Source: Neptunicella sp048268085 (GTDB lineage: Bacteria; Pseudomonadota; Gammaproteobacteria; Enterobacterales; Alteromonadaceae). From it: a stretch of 64,000 nt of DNA. Positions 26,522 through 36,012 of this stretch are shown one piece after another. Both the position numbers and the translations under genes were made by a program. Each line of letters starts with the position of its first letter. Within the stretch, counting starts at the first letter, position 1. The stretch lies in assembly GCF_048268085.1 (NCBI RefSeq), contig NZ_JBLWWF010000020.1, positions 1 to 64,000 on the forward strand, read 5' to 3'. The notes under the pieces were generated by a model. That model ran no database searches. It worked only from the letters and a program-made list of their open reading frames with translations, and was not told where the DNA came from.

Positions 26522-26920
26522 ATGATGATTACCTTAACCACCCCGGCCATTTTATTTCCGGCGATTTCCTTATTGTTGTTGGCTTACACCAATCGTTTTG
26601 TGACCTTAGCCAGTATTATTCGTACCTTTGACTCAACTGAAATTAGCGAAAGTGCCCAAAAGCAAATCGCCAACTTACGCAAACGCATTCAATTAATTAA
26701 ACGCATGCAGGAAGCCGGTGCGGCCAGTTTTTTTCTGTGCGTGTTGGCCATGTTAGCGATTTATTCCGAATACCAGCAATTAGGCAGCTGGATATTCGGT
26801 GGTTCACTGGTACTTCTGTTGTACTCACTATGGATGTCGGTTTGGGAAATTAGAATTTCCGTCGAAGCATTAGATGTGCATTTACAAGAATATAATTTGT
26901 CCTATAAGAAGCGCAAATGA
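26522..26920 (+). CDS. DUF2721 membrane protein
   Basis: 132 residues. The first membrane helix (TPAILFPAISLLLLAYTNRF) is followed by a cytoplasmic helical linker (SESAQKQIANLRKRIQLIKR) and two further helices (FLCVLAMLAIY, IFGGSLVLLLYSLWMSV), ending in VEALDVHLQEY. This is the DUF2721 layout; its function is unknown. ATG 26522 has GGAG 10 nt upstream. Its stop codon overlaps the start of the GNAT gene. Confidence 0.78.
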   Translation: MMITLTTPAILFPAISLLLLAYTNRFVTLASIIRTFDSTEISESAQKQIANLRKRIQLIKRMQEAGAASFFLCVLAMLAIYSEYQQLGSWIFGGSLVLLLYSLWMSVWEIRISVEALDVHLQEYNLSYKKRK

Positions 26921-27495
26921 TTCACATTGACTATCAACAGCTCAATCCACAGCATTTCGATGCGGTCATCCAACTGGGTAATCATGTACATGGTGACAAT
27001 TACCTTGATCAGGCTGCCATTCAGCAAATTTATCAATTGGGTTTAAAAAATAATATCAATGCTAGCTGGGTCGCCTTTAACAAAGATAAACTGGTTGGCT
27101 TTCGTTTGACCATCGCTGCCGGGAACTGGCAGCCGGATAAATGGTGTAGCCCTGAATTATGGCCCACTTCAATCGAGACCACCTGTTACTTTAAATGCAA
27201 CACCGTCAACCCCGACTATCAGGGCAATGGTATAGGTTCATCGATGCTGAAACACTCAATCAAAACCGCCCGTCAACAAGGTGCACAAGCAGGGTTGGCG
27301 CATATTTGGTTAGCCAGTCCGGGCAATAGCGCATTTAAGTATTTTTCAAAATGTGGTGGAACACTGGTTAAAGAACATCCGGGAAAATGGTTGGAAAACT
27401 GTATTTATGATGGCTACGTTTGCCCCATTTGCGGTACCGACTGCAATTGTGTCGCCGCAGAAATGATTTTACCCTTTGATCAAACAACCTTTTAA
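26917..27495 (+). CDS. GNAT-family N-acetyltransferase with cysteine-rich tail
   Basis: 192 residues. The GNAT core shows the beta-strand WVAFNKDKLVGFRLTI, and the acetyl-CoA loop QGNGIG at 102-107 is followed by helix SSMLKHSIKTARQQG. After the core, residues 160-178 contain C162, C169, C172, C176 and C178 (CPICGTDCNC), a possible metal-binding knuckle that ordinary GNATs lack. It overlaps the DUF2721 gene by 4 bp and is followed after 11 bp by a PuuB-like oxidase, so a small amine substrate is possible. That link is inference. Confidence 0.8.
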   Translation: MIHIDYQQLNPQHFDAVIQLGNHVHGDNYLDQAAIQQIYQLGLKNNINASWVAFNKDKLVGFRLTIAAGNWQPDKWCSPELWPTSIETTCYFKCNTVNPDYQGNGIGSSMLKHSIKTARQQGAQAGLAHIWLASPGNSAFKYFSKCGGTLVKEHPGKWLENCIYDGYVCPICGTDCNCVAAEMILPFDQTTF

Positions 27496-27506
27496 GCCCA
27501 GTACTC

Positions 27507-28859
27507 ATGTACGATCCATTGGTAGATACTAGCCCCGGTCAAAATGCCCCCTATCCCGCTTCCTATTGGGCTAGTACAGTTGCACCGACCAACTATCCGC
27601 ACGCCGAAGGTGAGGTGGATACCGATGTTGCCATTATCGGTGGCGGTTATACTGGACTCTCCTGCGCTTATCATTTAGCCCGGCAAGGAGTACAAGTCAC
27701 CTTGCTGGAAGCCAATCAAATCGGTTGGGGATGTAGTGGTCGCAACGGTGGCTTTGTATTAAACGGGACGGGTCGCTTATCCTTCCCACAAATGCAGCTT
27801 CAATGGGGCGAACAGACTGCTAAATTAATTTACGCAGAATATCGCAGTGCCATTGAAAAAGTCGCCGAGCTGATTGAACTGGGTAATATTGCTTGTGATA
27901 CACAGCCAGGCGGTTATCTCAAAGTTGCGCATCGCGCCAAACTGGTTTCAGGATTAGAGCAGCAAGCCGAGTTAATGCGCAACAGCTTTGATGATCCGGT
28001 GCAGTTTGTTGATCGTCAGCAACTACAGCAGCACTATATGAAAAGTGAGCAAGCCTATGGTGGCTTATTATTCCCTTACTGTTTTGGCGTACATCCGTTA
28101 AAAATGGTGCAAGGCTATGCCGCACTGGCTCACAACACCGGCGTACAGTTGCATCAAGGTTCACCGGTCATTAACTGGCAAAAACAGCAGGATAAACAAA
28201 TACTGCATACCCCTTCGGCTCAGGTTCGCGCTAATAAAGTGGTGATTGCCAGTAACGGTTATACCCTGAATAAATTTCACCCCGAGATCGATAACCGCCA
28301 CTTTCCGGTTTTGTCCAGCATCATTGTCACCGAACCGTTAACACAACAGCAGTTAACCGACTGTGGATTAAAACCGGGCTTAATGGTGATGGATACCCGA
28401 TCGCTTAAATATTATTACCGTTTACTGCCGGATAATCGCATCCTGTTTGGTGGACGCGGAGCAATTTATGGCAAGCAGGCCAATGATCCGGTTTATCAAA
28501 AACGGCTTTTAGCTGCACTTAAACAAAGTTTTCCGCAACTTACCCAACTTAACGCCGAGTTTTTCTGGAGTGGCTGGGTCAGCGTCTCGCTGGATGACTA
28601 TCCGCGCATTGCACAAGCTCAAACCGATGCCAATATCTTTTATGCGATGGGTTATTGTGGTTCGGGGGTGTCTTTTTCTACTCAGGCAGGATATCGATTA
28701 GCCCAGCGTGTGATGGACGAACCTATGACTGGAAATACTAGCCTGCCCGATTTACCCTTTTTTAACTCGCCACTGAAAAAATTCCCCTTCTCCCCCTTTC
28801 GCCGCATTGGGTTATCCGCATTTTACCACTGGGGCCGCTTTAAGGATGAATGGCTGTGA
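27507..28859 (+). CDS. FAD-dependent amine oxidase, PuuB-like
   Basis: 450 residues of the DAO family. The FAD motif is DVAIIGGGYTGLSCAYHLA (about 35-53), followed by LEANQIGWGCSGRNGGF, which is the PuuB-type flavin-contact motif. The C-terminal FYAMGYCGSGVSFSTQAG completes the flavin site. E. coli PuuB (426 residues) oxidises gamma-glutamylputrescine and has the same order of motifs. No puuA, puuC or puuD gene is adjacent, so the substrate is open. It is the last gene of the 26.1-28.9 kb operon. Confidence 0.85.
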   Translation: MYDPLVDTSPGQNAPYPASYWASTVAPTNYPHAEGEVDTDVAIIGGGYTGLSCAYHLARQGVQVTLLEANQIGWGCSGRNGGFVLNGTGRLSFPQMQLQWGEQTAKLIYAEYRSAIEKVAELIELGNIACDTQPGGYLKVAHRAKLVSGLEQQAELMRNSFDDPVQFVDRQQLQQHYMKSEQAYGGLLFPYCFGVHPLKMVQGYAALAHNTGVQLHQGSPVINWQKQQDKQILHTPSAQVRANKVVIASNGYTLNKFHPEIDNRHFPVLSSIIVTEPLTQQQLTDCGLKPGLMVMDTRSLKYYYRLLPDNRILFGGRGAIYGKQANDPVYQKRLLAALKQSFPQLTQLNAEFFWSGWVSVSLDDYPRIAQAQTDANIFYAMGYCGSGVSFSTQAGYRLAQRVMDEPMTGNTSLPDLPFFNSPLKKFPFSPFRRIGLSAFYHWGRFKDEWL

Positions 28860-29253
28860 GCTTAGCCTATGGTGCGCTGAAAATGCTGAGTGGCAATGGC
28901 AATAAATGACATCACCTAGGCTTTTGTCATATCTGGCTTTGAGACTCCATAGAGCTTACGTTTGATGCCATCAGAGGTTAGCTATAGCGTGCAACTAAGT
29001 TGTTGTTCTACCTATGTTTTGACCAACAAACCTAGCACTAAAGCAATATGGTAAAAGCAGCGAAACAAATACGGAAAATGGTAAGGTAAACTAACCACAA
29101 GCACAGTCCGCTGCATAGCGGTGTTTATCAATTATCCAAAATAACTAAACTATTTTGACAATACTGATTTTAAATTACGCTTATATCATTATGAGGTTCC
29201 GCACAGCGCAAATGCATTAAATCTGCAACAGTTTATAGATAAGGAATAAGTCA
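28860..29253 (+). other. Intergenic region before the PEP-CTERM gene
   Basis: 394 bp without a gene-quality reading frame. TTGACA at about 29155 is a possible -35 element, but no well-spaced -10 follows. I looked for a sigma-54 promoter here and found none with GG-N10-GC spacing. AAGGAATAAGTCA immediately before 29254 provides the ribosome site. Confidence 0.5.
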
Positions 29254-30075
29254 ATGACCACCAACAGAACATTTTATGGGTTAGCTCCCCTGGCTCTTGT
29301 GTTGATAGCTTTAATGGCCAGTCAGGCAGAAGCACGCATTATCCGCAGCGGCGGGTCAATAAAAGGTACAGATTCGTTTAACCATACCGTTAAGTTGGTG
29401 GATCAAAGTAATATTAATAGCGTAGGGTTAAGTGGTGGTAATGACTATGGCAGCTACTCCTACAATAGTTTTAGTCATTACGTTTATGCGACCCCTGCAA
29501 TGGACTGCCACTATAAGATTGAGGATACCCGTGATGGCTTTATTCGCACCGACTGCGATTATGAGTTTGATTTGGGCGACCGCCTGCAATTACAAGGTTT
29601 TGTGGAAGTTTTCCTTAATAATTCAGCCAGCTACGACATTGTGTGGGAAATATTTCAGGGCACTAATAGTTGGGTATTTAGTGGCAGCGATACATGGTTA
29701 GCCGAAGATGATGATCCCGCCAGTGATAGCGATGATATCAAGAAAAATATCTTTCTGGACGCAGCTATGCCTCTGGATATGCTTGCCGGTGATTATACTG
29801 TGGCGTTAACTTTTAAGCAGTTCGCAGCTGATGGACAGCAGTACTTCAGTTACGATAGTCTTCGTGAGTTCTATGAATGTGAGCAGCACCAAGTAGCTCA
29901 GGATGAATTTGAAGAATTGTGTGGTCAAAGAGGTTTTGCAAGCGATGTTGACTCATATACCTCTTATAGAGAAGATTTGCACATTTTAGCCACTGATGTG
30001 CCCGAACCACCATTATTTTCGCTAATATTGGCTGGGTTTGGCGCCATGAGTTGGCGTCGGATTAAACGAGCATAA
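29254..30075 (+). CDS. PEP-CTERM sorting domain protein
   Basis: 273 residues. An N-terminal signal peptide (to about residue 27, ASQAEA) and a C-terminal sorting signal from 249 (VPEP, hydrophobic helix LFSLILAGFGAM, then basic WRRIKR) define a PEP-CTERM protein. Such proteins are cut by an exosortase and displayed or secreted, often in exopolysaccharide or biofilm contexts. The mature domain is not recognised. It is acidic, rich in Asp, Ser and Tyr, with four cysteines between about residues 80 and 230. No exosortase gene is in this window. It converges on the TolB-like/TPR gene. Confidence 0.85.
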   Translation: MTTNRTFYGLAPLALVLIALMASQAEARIIRSGGSIKGTDSFNHTVKLVDQSNINSVGLSGGNDYGSYSYNSFSHYVYATPAMDCHYKIEDTRDGFIRTDCDYEFDLGDRLQLQGFVEVFLNNSASYDIVWEIFQGTNSWVFSGSDTWLAEDDDPASDSDDIKKNIFLDAAMPLDMLAGDYTVALTFKQFAADGQQYFSYDSLREFYECEQHQVAQDEFEELCGQRGFASDVDSYTSYREDLHILATDVPEPPLFSLILAGFGAMSWRRIKRA

Positions 30076-30097
30076 TATATGAAATATGGGGGACGAC

Positions 30098-32260
30098 TTA
30101 TTTGTCTCCCTCACCGTCTACTTCTTTTTGTTGCTGTAAAAACGCACTGGCTTGCTCTGACTGTTGCTGCAATTTAGCTTCAATCTGCTTAAATAAAACC
30201 TGCGCTTCGGGATTTTCTTTTATGACATTGATTAGTGGATCTTTGCTGGTCCACCATTCTAACCAACCTGCATCCACCACTTGCTGTAAACGTTCTATGG
30301 CTAATTGAGGATCGTTGTTTAATGCAGCGATTCTGGTCATCAGGTACGTGTAAATATTATCAATCCCACCCACATTCAACGCCGCTGTTACTTGCTTATG
30401 GCACTGTGATATCAGTTTCTGTGCACTGTCAGTTTGCTCACTTTGTTGCAATGCCCAAGCGATTTCAATCGCCGGACTGCAATAAGGCATGGCATAGAGC
30501 TCTTGTTCAGAAAAAAGTGGATAGGCTTGTAATAATAGTGTGATTCCACGCTGGTCATCCCCAACCAGCATTTGATACCAACCCGCTTCGAACATGATCC
30601 ACGGATCATCCGGATTAGCCGCCAGTTGGAAGTCCATTAGTTTAAATAGCTCATCATACTGACCAGATAGCAGCAAAAACGTCGGCTGATAACCTTCATC
30701 ATCGGTAAGCGATTGGGCTTGATCGACCATTTTTAACTGCAGTAACACATTCAAATATTGTTGTTGAAAGTTGCTGTCCTCAGGGGAGATATCCAGTGTT
30801 TTTTTCCAGTATTCTAAACTGTCTGCCAAATGCCCTTGGTTATAGGCAACTCCGGCTAATCCCTTATATCCCATAGGCGAAGCCGGGAAGTCTTTAATTA
30901 ACTGTTCGAATTGCAACTGTGCCTTTTGATAGTCAGCTTTACGAAAATATTCGTAGCCCAGATTATATTGCGTCGCAATGGATACGGGATCCAGTCTGGC
31001 TGCTATCTGCAATGATTCCAATGCTTCGTCATAACGATTTTGTCGCTGCAATTCATTAAATCGCCACATATAGGCGATTGCCAAATTGGGATTTAAGCTT
31101 ATCGCTTTTTCATAAGCTGATAGCGCTTGATCATTTTGCTGTTGCAATTCAAATACCTTGCCTTGAATGGCATATGCACGGGCGATATTCTGATCGCGCA
31201 CCAACGCTTTAGTAAGATTTTTTTCAGCTAACTGGGCGGCAATTTCCGGCTCCAACACCCCAAATCGATAGGCGCTTTTGGATAACATCAAAATACTATC
31301 AGCCAATCCCACATAGGCTTCAGCATATTCCGGATCCAAAGCAATAGCCTGTTGAAAATACTGGCGAGCCTGCTTCATTGATTCGGTAGTTTGCTGGCGA
31401 TACTGTTCACGTCCCTTGAGGTATATCACATACGCATCGGTGCTATTAGTTTTGGCTATTTTTGCATTGCTATCGACGCCGAGATAATTGTCTTGTAACA
31501 AGTTGACAACTGAGCGCCCTACCTCGGATTCTACTGCAAAAATATCGGTTAACTTACGTTGAATATTGTCCGTCCACAGCGTACGCCCGTCAGAAGTGTC
31601 GATTAATTCCAGACGCAACTTTAATCTGTCACCGACAGTACGAATACTGCCGGATAAAATGGTTTGAACTTGTAGCCGCCGACCAATATCAATCGGTGTC
31701 ATCTCTTTTTGACTGAGCACTAAAACCGAACTAAACGCTGAGACAGACAGCTCCGCCCGCTCTCCCAGTAAACTGGTCAATTCTTCGGATAAACCTTCGG
31801 CTAAATACGCCTGATCCTGATCAGGACTCAAATCCCTAAACGGCATTACCGCAATAGAATCGGCCTGTTTAACGCTTTCCACCCCTTGCTGAGATTTGGC
31901 TAAGTCTCCTTTTATTTGGTCGAACAATTCAAACCCTAATAATCCACTGCCAATCACAATCACTGCCAGTCCCGCCCAACGCCAAGGGCCTAAAGGTTTT
32001 ATTGGCTCGTCGGTATCATCTGTAATACGTTCCAATCCATGCAGGGTAATATCAAAATACCAGGCTATGTAAAACACCACCGGGATACCCGCTAACAATA
32101 CGATGGTAAAAAAACTGCCCACTAATGGAGACATATTGAGTAATGGCACCACCGTCGCCACTACTTGCAAGATCACCCAAACCAGTCCCAAATACGCCAC
32201 CATAGTGCGTACGACATTACGGCGACGAAGTTCAGATAAGAAACGCATTAATACGTGCAA
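30098..32260 (-). CDS. TolB-like / TPR membrane protein
   Basis: 720 residues. The N-terminus (FLSELRRRNVVRTMVAYLGLVW) has a helix seen in many TPR and adenylate-cyclase-like proteins. Two further membrane helices (about 40-66 and 92-110) precede a periplasmic FlgO/TolB-like domain (SIAVMPFRDLSPDQDQAYLAEGLSEEL to about 265). About ten TPR-type repeats follow to residue 680. The start is uncertain: TTG 32260 has GGGAG 7 nt upstream, while in-frame ATG 32248 would have a spacer of 19 nt, so I chose TTG. Its role is unknown; similar proteins act as scaffolds. Confidence 0.78.
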   Translation of the reverse strand: MHVLMRFLSELRRRNVVRTMVAYLGLVWVILQVVATVVPLLNMSPLVGSFFTIVLLAGIPVVFYIAWYFDITLHGLERITDDTDEPIKPLGPWRWAGLAVIVIGSGLLGFELFDQIKGDLAKSQQGVESVKQADSIAVMPFRDLSPDQDQAYLAEGLSEELTSLLGERAELSVSAFSSVLVLSQKEMTPIDIGRRLQVQTILSGSIRTVGDRLKLRLELIDTSDGRTLWTDNIQRKLTDIFAVESEVGRSVVNLLQDNYLGVDSNAKIAKTNSTDAYVIYLKGREQYRQQTTESMKQARQYFQQAIALDPEYAEAYVGLADSILMLSKSAYRFGVLEPEIAAQLAEKNLTKALVRDQNIARAYAIQGKVFELQQQNDQALSAYEKAISLNPNLAIAYMWRFNELQRQNRYDEALESLQIAARLDPVSIATQYNLGYEYFRKADYQKAQLQFEQLIKDFPASPMGYKGLAGVAYNQGHLADSLEYWKKTLDISPEDSNFQQQYLNVLLQLKMVDQAQSLTDDEGYQPTFLLLSGQYDELFKLMDFQLAANPDDPWIMFEAGWYQMLVGDDQRGITLLLQAYPLFSEQELYAMPYCSPAIEIAWALQQSEQTDSAQKLISQCHKQVTAALNVGGIDNIYTYLMTRIAALNNDPQLAIERLQQVVDAGWLEWWTSKDPLINVIKENPEAQVLFKQIEAKLQQQSEQASAFLQQQKEVDGEGDK

Positions 32261-32357
32261 AGAATCACTCCCTGAGAGATTTTATGGACATCTTTTATTC
32301 AACATCCTATTCAATATTACCAACATTTCAACACTGCTTAGCCGCTAACACAATCGG

Positions 32358-34553
32358 CTAAAGATAATTCGCGCTACTTTTCGCCGCTCGTGCCAATCGC
32401 TCAGACAGATCGGTGCTTATATTGGCCAAAAGCTGAAAAGCCAACGCTGGATTATCTTGATGTAATTGATGTAATTGTTCATTTGTCAGCTCTATACAGG
32501 TTACCGGTCCCAGCGCCAAGGCACTACTGTATCGTTTACGCTCTTTTACTAATGCCATTTCGCCAAATACAAAACCAGGACATAGGGTCGCTACCACTTT
32601 AACCGGTTCAAGACGAGACTGTATTTTCAGGGTAACCTGTCCTTTAAGTACCACAAAAATTGAATCCGCAGCGGCATCTTGCGCAAAAATCTGTTCACCA
32701 CATTGAAATTCACGATAGACAACATACTGACTTAAATCATCACGTTGCTGCGCTGTTAAACCAGCAAAAATGGGAGTGTTATTAATTGCCGTGATCTGAC
32801 TATAACGATCTTGGCCAAATATTTTATCTAACAAGTTATTTTCAGCTTCAGCCAAGGCATCGAGTAATGAAATAAAATGTCCCTGACTACTGAATACATC
32901 CAGTGTTCCCATTTTTTGCAAAAACGCATTATCAGCTTCTCGCGTATCGATACCACTTAGTAATAATTGCTGACCAAAACGCTGACACTGATGTCGCAAA
33001 CGCAATAACAACTCTGAGCCGGTACTGTCCACATCGGTAATGCGCTTCATATCCAGAATAATGGTATCTACATCCTGTTTATTCAGGTCTTGGATCCGGT
33101 TGCTGACTGCATCTGTGGTACCAAAAAATAACGCGCCTTCAATTTCAATGACTCTGATTTTGTCACCTTGCTCTTTGAGTAGTTGACGCTCGGCATGACA
33201 ACGAACCACATTCGAACGCAGTTGTTTTCCACTGCGATCCTGACGAATAATTTCTCTTCCCATTCGATAAATAAACAGTATCAACGAAATAGCAATCCCC
33301 GCTCCCACTGCAGCGAAAACACCTATCGTCAGCATAATTAACATCACGGCTAACATGATCAATAAGTCGGGTACTCCCTCTCGGGATTCCTTATCTCCGC
33401 CAATCGCGATTTTGCCGAGTTTAACGCTCCATTTATCGATAGCCTGAATGGAAAATGCGATTAATAAACTAGCTAATACGATAGTGGGTAATAAACTGAT
33501 CAACGGGCCTAAAAACAGCAATATCAACAATGAAAAAAGGCCACAGCTGAATTTAGATAATGTGTTACGACCACCGTTGGCATAATTAACCAAAGTATTG
33601 GAATTACCGGCAACCACCACACCACCAAATAGCGATAACAACATATTGCCTAATCCCTGACCGACCAACTCATGATTACCATTGGAACGCTCGGCCAGTA
33701 AATTGTCGGCACTGGCCATAAATAGCAAACTCCACAACGACAGCACCGCTGCAACAGCCATAGCAAACGGTAATAAATCTACAACGAGCGGTAACTGGCT
33801 GCTATCTAGCTGCAAAAATTGGATAAGATATAGAGGTTGTGGAATACCACTGGGTAATCCTTGCAAGGTGGTTCCCGGTGCACTCCCCTGCAACCAAGCG
33901 ATGCCATAAAAGGCAGCGCAGCCCAATGCAATTCCAATAAATACCGGTGGTATTCTGCTAATAAAAAAGGGTCCATAAACTAACGCCAACATGGTGACCA
34001 AACCGATCCCCACTAACGACCAATTGATGTAGGCCAGCTGTTGCAAGCCACTTACATCAGGATGGTCTGGCACGTTTAAAAATGCGGGTAGTTGGCTGGT
34101 CACAATCAGAATCGCCACACCATTAACCAGTCCTGAAATGACCGGTTGGGGAATATACTTGACTAAACTGCCCATCTTTAACACCCCGGCGATAACCTGA
34201 AACACCCCACTGAAAAACATCACCAAGAACAGTAACGTTAATGCCAATGGAATCTGCTCCGCTGCGGGTAACTCAGTGGTATGGTTAAGGATAAATGTCA
34301 GAGCAGACGCCAACATCATCGACGCGAGTGAAAAGGTACTATTAATTACAATTCCATTACTTCGGCCAATCGTAATAAGGTTACCGAAAATCAGTGCCAA
34401 CATGCCGGCCAGAATTCCCAAAGGCAAATAATCCGGCCCCAATGGCGCAAATGCCACGGTGGCATAAGCCATTGCTTTAGGCAGGGTAACTATCGACGCG
34501 ACGACGCCACCGGTAATATCACTGCGCCACGCAGAATTGGTCATTTTTTCCAT
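32358..34553 (-). CDS. SulP/SLC26-family anion transporter with STAS and cNMP-binding domains
   Basis: 731 residues. The membrane part (about 10-425) begins GGVVASIVTLPKAMAYA, the SulP signature region. A STAS domain follows (about 455-560, IRVIEIEGALFFGTTDAV, DVDSTGSELL). A Crp-like cyclic-nucleotide-binding fold (about 595-715) ends with FGEMALVKERKRYSSA, near the phosphate-binding cassette. Substrates of the family include sulfate and bicarbonate; which applies here is unknown. The cassette is one residue shorter than in CRP, so cAMP binding is uncertain. The gene lies alone, with tyrS in the same orientation upstream behind its own terminator. Confidence 0.9.
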   Translation of the reverse strand: MEKMTNSAWRSDITGGVVASIVTLPKAMAYATVAFAPLGPDYLPLGILAGMLALIFGNLITIGRSNGIVINSTFSLASMMLASALTFILNHTTELPAAEQIPLALTLLFLVMFFSGVFQVIAGVLKMGSLVKYIPQPVISGLVNGVAILIVTSQLPAFLNVPDHPDVSGLQQLAYINWSLVGIGLVTMLALVYGPFFISRIPPVFIGIALGCAAFYGIAWLQGSAPGTTLQGLPSGIPQPLYLIQFLQLDSSQLPLVVDLLPFAMAVAAVLSLWSLLFMASADNLLAERSNGNHELVGQGLGNMLLSLFGGVVVAGNSNTLVNYANGGRNTLSKFSCGLFSLLILLFLGPLISLLPTIVLASLLIAFSIQAIDKWSVKLGKIAIGGDKESREGVPDLLIMLAVMLIMLTIGVFAAVGAGIAISLILFIYRMGREIIRQDRSGKQLRSNVVRCHAERQLLKEQGDKIRVIEIEGALFFGTTDAVSNRIQDLNKQDVDTIILDMKRITDVDSTGSELLLRLRHQCQRFGQQLLLSGIDTREADNAFLQKMGTLDVFSSQGHFISLLDALAEAENNLLDKIFGQDRYSQITAINNTPIFAGLTAQQRDDLSQYVVYREFQCGEQIFAQDAAADSIFVVLKGQVTLKIQSRLEPVKVVATLCPGFVFGEMALVKERKRYSSALALGPVTCIELTNEQLHQLHQDNPALAFQLLANISTDLSERLARAAKSSANYL

Positions 34554-34716
34554 AAATTTTACGACTTCTTTTGAATCAGCAAAGGCTCCTGACTAATAAG
34601 CGTAAAAGGCTGAAGAATTTGTCACAGAATGCGAGGGTTAGTAGACGTTGTATTATCAATAACGCCAAACTAACCAGACAATATTGAAGAACGACAGCGT
34701 CTTCGGGGTTAGCAAT

Positions 34717-34741
34717 AAAAAAGGGAAGCCGCGCTTCCCTT
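34717..34741 (-). terminator. Rho-independent terminator of tyrS
   Basis: On the minus strand AAGGGAAGC pairs with GCTTCCCTT (34733-34741 with 34721-34729) around a 3-nt loop, followed by a T-run (A-run at 34717-34722 on the plus strand). Confidence 0.9.
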
Positions 34742-34760
34742 AATCAATGACAGAGGTGAT

Positions 34761-35960
34761 TTAATTTAATGTAATTCTGGCAAACTTACGTTTACCCACC
34801 TGATATACTTTAGTCGTAGAGTCAGTTAGTACCAACTTAGTATCCTCGACTTTATCACCATCAATTTTAACTGCCCCTTGCTTAATCATCCTGATTGCAT
34901 CGGAGGTAGAGTTCACCAGCTCCGCTTCTTTAAGCAAATTAGCAATCGCAATACCGTCTGCTTCCAAAGCAAAGCTTAACTCAGGCATATCATCAGGGAT
35001 GGCATTTTTTTGAAAACGCTGGATAAAATCCTGATGGGCACCTTCGGCAGCCGCTTTATCATGAAAACGTTCGATAATTTCTTTGGCCAAGGCGATTTTA
35101 ATATCACGTGGATTAGCACCGTCAGCCATCTGCTGTTTTAACTGACTAATTTCTTCAAGCGGACGGAAGCTTAACAAGTCGTAGTAACGCCACATCAATT
35201 CATCAGAGATCGACATGATTTTGCCAAACATATCGTTCGGCGTATCAGTGATGCCAATATAATTATTCAGCGACTTGGACATTTTCTGTACGCCATCGAG
35301 GCCTTCGAGTAGCGGCATCATTAATACGGTTTGGGGGCGTTGGCCTTCCTCTTTTTGCAGTTCGCGCCCCATTAGCAGGTTAAAGCGCTGATCTGTACCG
35401 CCCAACTCGACGTCGGATTGCAGTGCCACTGAATCCCAGCCTTGTACTAACGGATATAAAAATTCATGGATCGCTATCGGCTGACCACCGTTATAACGCT
35501 TTTTGAAATCATCACGCTCCAACATCCTTGCCACCGTTTGACGGGCAGCCAGTTTGATCATGCCCGCAGCGCCTAACTGTTCCATCCATTCTGAATTAAA
35601 ACGAATGGTGGTTTTGGCCGGATCGAGAATTTTAAATACCTGCTCTTTGTAAGTTTCGGCATTGGCTAATACGTCTTCTTTGGTCAGAGGCTTACGGGTG
35701 ACGTTTTTACCAGTGGGATCACCAATCATGCCGGTAAAGTCGCCAATCAGGAAAATAACCTCGTGACCTAACTGCTGGAAGGTACGTAGTTTGTTGATTA
35801 ATACGGTATGACCTAAATGCAGATCAGGCGCAGTAGGATCAAAACCCGCTTTAATTTTCAACGGTTTACCTGTTTTCAGTTTGTCGGCTAATTCTTCTCC
35901 GACCAGAATTTCTTCTGCTCCCCGCTGAATTTCCGCCAAAGCGGCTTGCCAATCTGACAT
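34761..35960 (-). CDS. tyrS: Tyrosyl-tRNA synthetase
   Basis: 399 residues. It is a class I aminoacyl-tRNA synthetase with HLGH at 48-51 (HIGH motif), KMSKS at 226-230, the tyrosine-binding QSDVELGGTDQRFN region and a C-terminal S4-like RNA-binding domain (from about 335). The length and the TAPDLHLGH context place it nearer the TyrZ-type subgroup than E. coli TyrS (424). AGGAG lies directly before the ATG. The 5' untranslated region holds a small hairpin. Confidence 0.96.
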   Translation of the reverse strand: MSDWQAALAEIQRGAEEILVGEELADKLKTGKPLKIKAGFDPTAPDLHLGHTVLINKLRTFQQLGHEVIFLIGDFTGMIGDPTGKNVTRKPLTKEDVLANAETYKEQVFKILDPAKTTIRFNSEWMEQLGAAGMIKLAARQTVARMLERDDFKKRYNGGQPIAIHEFLYPLVQGWDSVALQSDVELGGTDQRFNLLMGRELQKEEGQRPQTVLMMPLLEGLDGVQKMSKSLNNYIGITDTPNDMFGKIMSISDELMWRYYDLLSFRPLEEISQLKQQMADGANPRDIKIALAKEIIERFHDKAAAEGAHQDFIQRFQKNAIPDDMPELSFALEADGIAIANLLKEAELVNSTSDAIRMIKQGAVKIDGDKVEDTKLVLTDSTTKVYQVGKRKFARITLN

Positions 35961-35986
35961 TATTTACTCCTCAATCCGTCATACTA

Positions 35987-36012
35987 AATGCGCTAAAAGC
36001 CAGCAGCGCATT
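35987..36012 (-). promoter_or_regulatory. Hairpin in the tyrS leader
   Basis: AATGCGCT (35987-35994) pairs with AGCGCATT (36005-36012) around a 10-nt loop, 26 to 52 nt upstream of the tyrS start. It has no T-run, and I see no T-box features. Confidence 0.35.

Noticed and set aside
28900..29253. Sigma-54 promoter before the PEP-CTERM gene, as reported for some PEP-CTERM genes
   Set aside because: The best GG...GC pairs are spaced 9 or 11 bp, not 10, and the surrounding bases do not fit.
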